This document shows positions 1-5,332 of a stretch of DNA of 5,332 nt, one piece after another. Origin of the DNA: Erysipelotrichaceae bacterium UBA6182 (GTDB lineage Bacteria; Bacillota_I; Bacilli_A; Erysipelotrichales; Erysipelotrichaceae); the NCBI GenBank assembly GCA_002422065.1, contig DITO01000263.1, forward strand, positions 1 through 5,332, given 5' to 3'. How positions within the stretch are numbered: the first letter of the stretch is position 1; every line of letters begins with the position of its first letter. The translations under genes were made by a program, and so were the position numbers. The notes below the pieces were generated by a model. It was not told the DNA's origin. It was given only the letters and a program-made list of their open reading frames with translations, and did not search any database.

Positions 1-1766
1 CCTTTTTTGCCTATCTGATTATCATGATTTATGTATCCTCGCAACGTGCACTTGGCGAATATACCTTTGATACGGTACATTACTTGTCATTGATCTTAGA
101 AGAATCAAACGCGACATTTTTCACTCAGTATGATTTGAATTCTGGAGGTTTAAAAACGTACTTTGATCGCTTAGATGACTTTCAAACATACTATTATTTC
201 ATTGCCATGTTTGTAAAAGGATTGGAACTGTTTGTAGCTAAATATAGCGAAGACATTATTCCAATCGTAACACCCGTCTTTATCTGGGGGTTTACGATTT
301 ATTATTACATATTGAATTTCTTTATTACTGGATCGATTCTAGAACGATTATCAATTAAATCAAGGCTACTTAAATTTAGCTTAGGAGCATTCGTTTTACT
401 GTTTATCGGAAATTTCTATTATTATAATATTTTCTCTTTTTATGGAAATAGCTATCGATCGTTGTTTGCGGCTTTCATGATGTTTATCATGTATCACTAT
501 CTTGAGCAAAGGAAGCATCTCATCGGAACATCCTTTGTACTGATGGTAACTTCATCTGCCTTGATCGCATCGAGCTCATCGGGCTATTTCATTGGCTTTT
601 TTATGCTATATGCGTTTGTTTTAATCATTCAAAATGATGAAGCGTTTAAGCAAAGATTCGCATTGGTTTTGATGTTTTTGACATTACCGACCGTCATGTT
701 TGTAAACGTCTATTTTCATGAGCATATAGATGTGCTTATTCCATTAAGCTCTGGTGCTTACATTTTATTGATATTGATCAACTACAGTGGATTAAAACTT
801 TTAAAGGATATTTTCTTATGGAGTGTAAGAATCATTTCAAGATATCTTATCCCACTCGCGATCATAGCTTATTCACTTTATTTAATTAATAGTGGATTTC
901 AACCAATTGAAATCTTCTTTAAGGACAATAAGGTTGGAGACATGGTTTGGAATTACTTTGATTTTGTGACGCCATTGAATCTGTTTGTTAATAGTCTCTA
1001 CATGTTTTCACTTGTTTACTTTATTGTTAAATCAAAGTCGCAGATCAAGTACTTGTTGCTGCTTGTGATTGTTGTGTTTATCAATCCAATCAGCATTCAT
1101 TTCGTTTATCGATTTTTGACGGATAAGATCTTTTATCGTGCGTATGAGTCGGTTTTTAATAATTTCTCTGTTCTGCTTATCCTTGCATTCCTATTTAATT
1201 CGATAAAAAAGGGCGTATATGAAAAAGCGGCGATTAGTTTATTTGCTATCTTTGTAAGTATTATTTCTGTTTTCCAAATGAGTTCTTATTACACTTGGTT
1301 TTTTGTCCCAAGAGAAAATTACAATCCTTTTTATAAACTCGAGAATAATCAAGTTGAAGTTTTTGAGTTTCTCAAGACAACAATGATCCTTCAAGGATAT
1401 GAACGCGCGCGCGTCATATCACAGATTCCAACCATTAAAGGTTATGTGCCGAATATCATGGTTCCAATATCATTTAACTATTATCGAAGCATTGATAAGT
1501 ATGTGAATACCAATAAGGCACCTTCTCCAATGTACAATATCTTCATGCACCGTGAATACATTGAGCAAGCAATTTATGATACTCCACCCGATTATGAGAA
1601 CACCTGTAAATATATTATTGATTATCAAGCTGATTTTGTTGTTGTGGATAAATATCACTCTTATCTGGTGGATGGTGATTATAAATTTTTATACCATCGT
1701 GTAAGAGGGTGTGGTACCCAGATTTTTGAAAATGACCTCTATTTCATCTATCAATTATATTGGTAA
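1..1766 (+). CDS. Polytopic membrane protein, GT-C / DUF6077-like, 5'-truncated by window edge
   Basis: The frame is open to the left edge. Seven hydrophobic codons (FFAYLII, from base 3) precede the ATG at 24, which has no ribosome site and sits inside a membrane segment, so the true start is outside the window. Numbering from that ATG (580 residues), hydrophobic segments lie near 80-103, 115-135, 145-160, 168-184, 188-203, 212-230, 245-258, 265-290, 318-336, 342-360, 379-394 and 402-418. Residues about 420-580 form a soluble tail, probably outside the cell. The first loop has acidic residues (E12, D16) and an FQTYYYFIAMF stretch at 53-63. NPISIHFVYRFLT lies at 354-366. This layout matches GT-C-fold proteins and recalls DUF6077 members from memory, not from a search. 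The likely role is transfer or handling of lipid-linked sugars at the surface. The acceptor is unknown, and a non-enzymatic membrane role is possible. The frame is intact to TAA. Confidence 0.8.
   Translation, partial: FFAYLIIMIYVSSQRALGEYTFDTVHYLSLILEESNATFFTQYDLNSGGLKTYFDRLDDFQTYYYFIAMFVKGLELFVAKYSEDIIPIVTPVFIWGFTIYYYILNFFITGSILERLSIKSRLLKFSLGAFVLLFIGNFYYYNIFSFYGNSYRSLFAAFMMFIMYHYLEQRKHLIGTSFVLMVTSSALIASSSSGYFIGFFMLYAFVLIIQNDEAFKQRFALVLMFLTLPTVMFVNVYFHEHIDVLIPLSSGAYILLILINYSGLKLLKDIFLWSVRIISRYLIPLAIIAYSLYLINSGFQPIEIFFKDNKVGDMVWNYFDFVTPLNLFVNSLYMFSLVYFIVKSKSQIKYLLLLVIVVFINPISIHFVYRFLTDKIFYRAYESVFNNFSVLLILAFLFNSIKKGVYEKAAISLFAIFVSIISVFQMSSYYTWFFVPRENYNPFYKLENNQVEVFEFLKTTMILQGYERARVISQIPTIKGYVPNIMVPISFNYYRSIDKYVNTNKAPSPMYNIFMHREYIEQAIYDTPPDYENTCKYIIDYQADFVVVDKYHSYLVDGDYKFLYHRVRGCGTQIFENDLYFIYQLYW
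1403..1414. repeat. (CG)5 dinucleotide run inside a 12-bp palindrome
   Basis: Five consecutive CG dinucleotides at 1404-1413, flanked by A and T, give the perfect palindrome ACGCGCGCGCGT inside the AT-rich first gene. The run encodes part of ERARV in the soluble C-terminal domain, and the frame is intact here. It stands out in base composition. A dinucleotide run can in principle slip or adopt a Z-like form, but no function is claimed. Confidence 0.6.
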
Positions 1767-1804
1767 GGGAAAATTGGGAATTGTTATGATATTTCACGGA
1801 GTAT

Positions 1805-1835
1805 TTCAAATCTACATATAAAGATATGGTATAAT
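1805..1835 (+). promoter_or_regulatory. Sigma-A type extended -10 promoter for the GT-C gene
   Basis: TGGTATAAT at 1827-1835 is a perfect TGn extended -10 element. The best -35 candidate is TTCAAA at 1805-1810 (4 of 6 matches to TTGACA, long 19-bp spacer). A poor -35 is tolerable when the -10 is extended. Transcription should start near 1841-1843, giving a leader of only about 15-17 bases before the ATG at 1858. The site lies in the 91-bp gap after the first gene, so the GT-C/GtrB pair can be transcribed independently of it. No terminator for the first gene is visible in the gap, so read-through is also possible. Confidence 0.7.
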
Positions 1836-1847
1836 CATTTTGGTCTT

Positions 1848-1853
1848 GGGTGG
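1848..1853 (+). promoter_or_regulatory. Ribosome binding site that fixes the GT-C start at 1858
   Basis: GGGTGG lies four bases before ATG 1858 and pairs imperfectly with the anti-Shine-Dalgarno. An in-frame TTG at 1840 would add six residues, but it lies about at the predicted transcription start and has no upstream ribosome site. ATG 1858 is therefore preferred. Confidence 0.6.
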
Positions 1854-1857
1854 AAAC

Positions 1858-3453
1858 ATGAGTATCTTGTGGAAAAAACTTTGTGTTTTTGGTGAAAATG
1901 CGGTTTTCCTACTTAGTATGGGGATCGTTTTTTTTGTGCTTGTTTTAAATGTGGTTTTTGATTCATTGACATATAACAATTGGTATCCTTTGATATTCAG
2001 AAATCATGTCATGAATATTATTGCATTACTAATTTTCGTTTCGTTGTGTTTGTGTGTTATTATCACAATCTTGAGAAAGGGAAGTGATCGATTCTTTAAG
2101 AATTCGATCATACTTCTTAATATCTTTGGCTTGATCACAAAGCTGTTCATTGTCTTTGCTTTCGAAAATATCCCGATTGCAGACAGTTGGCATGTTTTCA
2201 ATGGAGCGAACATTCTTTTCTTTACGAATGATTTGGGACCTTTATATGTGAGTGGTTATTTTGCGACCTATCCTCAACAATTGGGTATTGTATCGCTACT
2301 ATACCCTTTGGTCCGTTTATTTCGCTATGATGTTCAAATGATCTATGTCGTACAAGCAGTGATGATGCAGCTATCCATTATGTTCTTGACCTGGAGTGTT
2401 TATCGTTTGAAAACTTGGAAAGTAGCATTTTTAGTAAGTCTGATGTTTACACTCTTTCCTCCTAACTCATTCGTTGCATTTTTGGTGTATGGAGACTTAT
2501 ATGCGTTGTTCTTCTTGAGCATTGCAATGATGCTTTATACCTATTCACTGAGTAAGGAAGGGATAGTTAAGCTTATTCTTTGGATTCTGATGTTACTCAT
2601 GATAATTATTGCTTACTTTGCTCGTGTATCAACCAATGTTTACTTCATTGCGTTGATCATCATGATTATTCTGCATCACAAATTTGATATCAAGTACATT
2701 ATGATGATTGGTATCCTATTTATCTCAATACTTTATCCAATGGATTTACTAGTACAACAGTATGATGTCAAAGATGTTTCGCTTGGCGAGTATGCCTATC
2801 CCACTAACACGTGGATTCGCTTAGGTTTGGGTTATAGTGGCTTTGATCATGTGACGCCAGGATATCATGACATGCGATTGGATGAGGAGTTTAAGCAACT
2901 CCGTTATGATAAAGCGAAGATGTCTGAAGTCAATCAAGAAGTCATCAAAAATAGAATCCTTGAGTTGAGTAAGCCTAAGGAGTTTATTCGGTTCTTTGGG
3001 AAGAAAGCAATTGTACTCTATACAGATCCTGATTTTGAAATGGTGACACTTACGCTTCCTTTCCGTGCAGTTCATAGCATTGACCCGTATTACGATTACT
3101 CGATTCAAGCTGCAGGGGCAGGAAAGATGGATATGCTTGTAAGAAATGAATTTGGAGCATTCATCCAAAAGAATACAAGCTTGATTCGTTTTTTTGAGAA
3201 AGTGATCTATGTTTTATTGCTTGTGATGACTTTATTGACTCTGGGTTTATTGGGTAGGAGGAATCGTTTCTTACAGTACTGTAGTTTATTAATCATTGGT
3301 TTCTTTCTTTTGCATATGATGATTGAAATTAAGAGTCGCTATTTATTTGTCTTTATGAATTCTATGATGTTTTTTATTACAATGTATTTTCCGGAAGTTC
3401 TTGATAAATTGGTTGCGATTTCAGTATGGAATCGTGGGGGAAAGAGAAAGTGA
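1858..3453 (+). CDS. GT-C membrane glycosyltransferase, PMT / family 39-like
   Basis: A complete 531-residue polytopic protein, expected to transfer a sugar from a polyprenyl-phosphate donor to an acceptor on the outer face of the membrane. Hydrophobic segments lie near 14-34, 51-72, 82-102, 141-153, 160-181, 187-202, 206-230, 237-254, 259-272, 279-298, 446-466, 471-488 and 494-511. GT-C hallmarks I see are an acidic first outer loop (PIADSWHVFNGA, D109), the following TYPQQLG at 137-143, FARVSTNVYF at 254-263, a large soluble loop of about 299-440 opening with PTNTWIRLGLGYSG, and a late EIKSRYLF at 490-497 resembling the family's E..xRY motif. It has its own promoter and shares GTGA with the next gene, so the two are translationally coupled. 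That gene makes the kind of donor GT-C enzymes use, which supports the assignment. Sugar and acceptor cannot be told from sequence. A T8 run lies near the N-terminus, but the frame is intact. Confidence 0.82.
   Translation: MSILWKKLCVFGENAVFLLSMGIVFFVLVLNVVFDSLTYNNWYPLIFRNHVMNIIALLIFVSLCLCVIITILRKGSDRFFKNSIILLNIFGLITKLFIVFAFENIPIADSWHVFNGANILFFTNDLGPLYVSGYFATYPQQLGIVSLLYPLVRLFRYDVQMIYVVQAVMMQLSIMFLTWSVYRLKTWKVAFLVSLMFTLFPPNSFVAFLVYGDLYALFFLSIAMMLYTYSLSKEGIVKLILWILMLLMIIIAYFARVSTNVYFIALIIMIILHHKFDIKYIMMIGILFISILYPMDLLVQQYDVKDVSLGEYAYPTNTWIRLGLGYSGFDHVTPGYHDMRLDEEFKQLRYDKAKMSEVNQEVIKNRILELSKPKEFIRFFGKKAIVLYTDPDFEMVTLTLPFRAVHSIDPYYDYSIQAAGAGKMDMLVRNEFGAFIQKNTSLIRFFEKVIYVLLLVMTLLTLGLLGRRNRFLQYCSLLIIGFFLLHMMIEIKSRYLFVFMNSMMFFITMYFPEVLDKLVAISVWNRGGKRK
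1928..1935 (+). repeat. T8 homopolymer near the GT-C N-terminus
   Basis: Eight T in a row encode the end of V24 and F25-F26 in the first membrane segment. The gene is in frame at this length, and a change of one T would truncate nearly the whole protein. It is the second-longest T run I see in the window, after the T9 in the next gene. Confidence 0.6.
3436..3453 (+). promoter_or_regulatory. Ribosome site and GTGA stop/start overlap coupling GT-C to GtrB-like gene
   Basis: The purine run GGGGGAAAGAG (3436-3446) precedes GTG at 3450-3452, which overlaps the TGA stop of the GT-C gene (3451-3453) by four bases. An in-frame ATG at 3426 would add eight residues (MESWGKEK) ahead of the family's usual start and has no good ribosome site. 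The GTG start gives MKKVTIVIPCYFNE, the normal beginning for family 2 enzymes. Confidence 0.65.
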
Positions 3454-4377
3454 AAAAGGTTACGATTGTTATTCCGTGTTATTTCAATGAGTTGAATCTT
3501 TGGAAGACGTATCAAGTTCTTAAAAATGATGTGCTAGATAAGCGAGTGGACATTAATTTTGAAATCATCTGTGTGGATGATGGATCCAAAGATAGAACTT
3601 TAGATATATTACTTGAAATCCAAAAAGTTGAGAAGCGCTTGAAGGTCATCAAATTCTCAAAGAACTTTGGCGAATTTAGAGCCATCTTGGCTGGTTTAGA
3701 GAAAGCTACAGGAGACTGTATCGCGGTGATGAGCGCTGATTTACAAGATCCCCCACACCTAATCACCGAAATGATTAAGGCGTGGGAGAATGGCCATAAA
3801 GTCGTTATTGCAGCACGCAGTGGACGTAATGAGCCGTGGTTGAAGAAACAACTTGCCCATACCTATTATTGGTTCTTACGTAAATTGGTGTTGAAAGACT
3901 TTCCCCGTTATGGTTTCGACTTTTTTTTTGATCGATCGCCAAGTCTCACAAATATTGGTTGATATGAAAGAAAAGAACTCTACAATCTATGTACAAGTCA
4001 TATGGACGGGTTTTGAACCTAAGGTGATTGAATATGTTCGTGAAGAGAGAATCGATGGAAAATCGATGTGGACATATTGGAAGCGCATCAATCTGTTCAT
4101 CGACACGTTTATTGTGTTTTCTTATACACCAATTCGATTGATTTCAAGCTTAGGTTTATTGATGAGTATTGTTGGCTTTGCGAGTGCCATCTACTTCATT
4201 TTTGAGAAGATTTTCTATAATATCAGTGTGGAAGGATGGACAAGCCTAGTTGTGGCCATCATGGTGTTATCTGGTGTTCAGTTGATTATGTTGGGCATTA
4301 TGGGCGAATATGTATGGCGAAATCTGGATGAAACCCGTAAGCGTCCGATTTTCATTATTGATAAGGTTTATGAGTAA
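3450..4377 (+). pseudogene. GtrB/DPM1-like family 2 glycosyltransferase, frameshifted at a T9 tract
   Basis: The intact family makes undecaprenyl-phosphate sugar from a nucleotide sugar at the cytoplasmic face. From GTG 3450 the frame gives TIVIPCYFNE (5-14), VDDGS (42-46), FSKNFGEFRA (69-78) and SADLQDPP (95-102; S95 stands where many relatives have Asp). It reaches GFDFF at 155-159, enters nine T, then runs out of frame to a TGA at 3960-3962 (170 residues). The +1 frame continues the family exactly: LIDRQV, REERIDGKSMW, two membrane segments (about 227-252 and 263-284) and a cytoplasmic tail ending DKVYE. With eight T the product is 308 residues, typical for GtrB. The break falls at the conserved FDFFLIDR block beside the presumed catalytic Asp, so the unshifted product lacks the acceptor-side helices and both anchors. 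The frame may be rescued by tract change or polymerase slippage; mutation or sequencing error is equally compatible. The family call is firm, functional status open. Confidence 0.85.
3921..3929 (+). repeat. T9 homopolymer, frameshift point in the GtrB-like gene
   Basis: Nine T follow GAC (3918-3920). As written they read D-F-F-F-D-R-S and then hit a stop 31 bases past the tract. With eight T the reading is D-F-F-L-I-D-R-Q, matching the family. The shift needed is +1 (or -2) on the ribosome, or an mRNA with one U fewer or two more. It is the longest single-base run I see in the window. Confidence 0.85.
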
Positions 4378-4408
4378 AAAGAGTCAGGCTTCATTTTGCC
4401 TGACTCTT
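4376..4408 (-). terminator. Intrinsic terminator of the flavin oxidoreductase gene, overlapping its 3' end
   Basis: AAGAGTCAGGC (4379-4389) and GCCTGACTCTT (4398-4408) form a perfect 11-bp inverted repeat with an 8-base loop. Read on the minus strand, the hairpin runs into five T (4380-4376), the classic intrinsic form. The first arm encodes the last codons (KSQAK) and the TGA stop sits in the loop. Read on the plus strand, the hairpin is followed by TCTTCTCG with only a poor T-tract, so it should stop the GtrB-side transcript less efficiently. Confidence 0.85.
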
Positions 4409-5332
4409 CTCGTGATACTCTTTCTCAGTATTGACTTCCCAGATATTGTTCTTTGAAGAAACATTTTGAAGGATGTTGGATACAGTTTCGAAAGCTGTTA
4501 CCATCGAATGATCCATATTGTTGTAACGATGCTGTCCATTACGACCAATACAGAATAGATTATCAAATTGATTTAAGTACTCAATGACTTTGGGCATTTG
4601 ATCATAGCTATCAAAATAAGCAGGGTAGGCTTTTTGAACTTTTTCTCGATGGAAATCAAGAATTTCAGTTTCTTTATGAATGACACCAATCTTGATAAGC
4701 TCTTGTATTGCGAGTTCTCTGGCATTTTCTAAATCCATATCCCAAAAAAGTTCATTTTCGTTACAGAAATACTCCAAACCTATCCATGTCGTGTTTTCGA
4801 TATCTTTTACCATATAAGGTGACCAGTTATTAAAGATTTGAATGCGTCCTAATTGTACATTGGTATCCTGAATATAGATCCAACAATCAGGAACGTTATC
4901 ATTGATCGTTTTAATACTAGTTTCATTCTTGAGCGCTAGACGATTTACCAATACGCCCATCGTGATGAAATCTCGGTAAGGAAGCTTGTTGGCAATATCA
5001 AGAATCTGTGCTTCAGGGTTCTGAAATGCATTGACTAAATCTTTAATTGGCATCGAGCTGATGATGAAATCCGCATCGTATTGCTTATTTGAAGCAATCA
5101 AACTGTACACGCGATTTCCATCTTCGTTGACTACGGTGACTTCGGAATCAAATATAATCTTGCCCCCCATTTGAATGAAATCCTCTGCAACAGTTTCCCA
5201 AAGATGACCGGGACCAAATTTTGGATAATAGAAAGATTCAATCAAGGAAGTTTCAATTTTACGATTCTTTCTGGGAATAAGTTTCCCGAAAATATCATTT
5301 AGGATGGCCAGTATGGATAGACCCTTTACGCG
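4391..5332 (-). CDS. FAD-dependent oxidoreductase, UDP-galactopyranose mutase / protoporphyrinogen oxidase-like, N-terminus outside window
   Basis: The minus-strand frame is open from base 5332, so the TTG at 5245 is an internal Leu, not a start. The visible 313 residues begin RVKGLSILAI. Family signs, in visible numbering, are FYYPKFGPGHLWE (34-46), a region where related flavoproteins read E/Y-YPxxGxG; ADFIISSMPIKDLV (87-100), a Rossmann-like beta strand; and the C-terminal flavin-contact segment IGRNGQHRYNNMDHSM (262-277) followed by a closing helix. The N-terminal GxGxxG FAD site should lie just beyond the right edge, with a full length near 500 if family-typical. Such enzymes often sit in surface-polysaccharide loci. 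A sugar-ring mutase role is possible but unproven, and an oxidase or desaturase role cannot be excluded. The gene converges on the GtrB-like gene with a 13-bp gap and ends in its own terminator. Its promoter is not in the window. Confidence 0.82.
   Translation of the reverse strand, partial: RVKGLSILAILNDIFGKLIPRKNRKIETSLIESFYYPKFGPGHLWETVAEDFIQMGGKIIFDSEVTVVNEDGNRVYSLIASNKQYDADFIISSMPIKDLVNAFQNPEAQILDIANKLPYRDFITMGVLVNRLALKNETSIKTINDNVPDCWIYIQDTNVQLGRIQIFNNWSPYMVKDIENTTWIGLEYFCNENELFWDMDLENARELAIQELIKIGVIHKETEILDFHREKVQKAYPAYFDSYDQMPKVIEYLNQFDNLFCIGRNGQHRYNNMDHSMVTAFETVSNILQNVSSKNNIWEVNTEKEYHEKSQAK

Noticed and set aside
1385..1397. ATCCTTCAAGGAT inverted repeat
   Set aside because: A six-base stem with a one-base loop inside a coding region; too tight to fold and expected by chance.
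1767..1800. Possible terminator after the first gene (AATTGGGAATT)
   Set aside because: Only a 4-bp self-complementary stem, with no T-tract.
1840..1857. TTG start for the GT-C gene
   Set aside because: It lies about at the predicted transcription start and lacks a ribosome site; ATG 1858 has GGGTGG upstream.
1470..3766. Minus-strand open frames at 1470-1658, 2004-2213, 2821-3168 and 3512-3766
   Set aside because: All lie wholly antisense to well-supported genes, have no recognisable domains and are best explained as chance open frames.
3930..3938. GATCGATC palindrome next to the T9 tract as a recombination or methylation site
   Set aside because: Short and common, and it codes for the conserved IDR residues in the restored frame; no further support.
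3450..3962. Programmed -1 ribosomal frameshift on T_TTT_TTT
   Set aside because: The needed change is +1 or -2. A -1 slip enters the third frame, not the one that carries LIDRQV.
3910..4377. The second half of the GtrB-like gene as an independent 155-residue protein from ATG 3910
   Set aside because: No convincing ribosome site precedes 3910, the ATG lies inside the conserved region of the upstream frame, and the sequence after the T run is the exact continuation of the family 2 enzyme. A frameshift explains it better.
4391..5245. A complete 284-residue protein starting at TTG 5245
   Set aside because: The same frame continues to the window edge with family-like sequence (LNDIFGKLIPRKNRKIETS), so TTG 5245 is an internal Leu codon.

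Overview
The window is AT-rich, tightly packed bacterial DNA of Bacillota (Firmicutes) character. The evidence is compact genes, a GTGA stop/start overlap, purine-rich ribosome sites, a sigma-A type extended -10 promoter and a hairpin-plus-T-tract terminator. TGA acts as a stop and every visible Trp is TGG, which argues against the Mollicutes code. An Erysipelotrichia-like host would fit, but nothing here proves a genus. I see no mobile element, CRISPR array, tRNA or rRNA.

Layout. (1) From the left edge to 1766 (+) is the 3' part of a large polytopic membrane protein with a soluble C-terminal domain. It is GT-C-like and resembles DUF6077-type proteins. (2) A 91-bp gap holds an extended -10 promoter and a short leader. 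(3) From 1858 to 3453 (+) is a complete GT-C / PMT-type (family 39-like) membrane glycosyltransferase. (4) From 3450 to 4377 (+), overlapping the previous gene by 4 bp, is a GtrB/DPM1-like family 2 glycosyltransferase. Its reading frame breaks at a run of nine T (3921-3929). Removing one T restores a normal 308-residue protein with the conserved GFDFFLIDR block. (5) A perfect 11-bp inverted repeat at 4379-4408 forms a terminator for the minus-strand gene. (6) From 5332 to 4391 (-) is the C-terminal 313 residues of a flavin-dependent oxidoreductase related to the UDP-galactopyranose mutase / protoporphyrinogen oxidase fold; its N-terminus lies beyond the right edge.

How the genes may work together (inference). 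GtrB-type enzymes make undecaprenyl-phosphate sugars on the cytoplasmic face. A GtrA/GtcA-type flippase, not seen here, turns them outward, and GT-C proteins then transfer the sugar to a wall polymer or other surface acceptor. Genes 1 to 3 look like the donor-making and donor-using halves of such a surface-glycosylation system. The T9 tract inside the donor-making enzyme is the most interesting signal. It may be a phase-variation switch, a transcriptional-slippage site, a plain loss-of-function mutation or a homopolymer sequencing error, and sequence alone cannot separate these.
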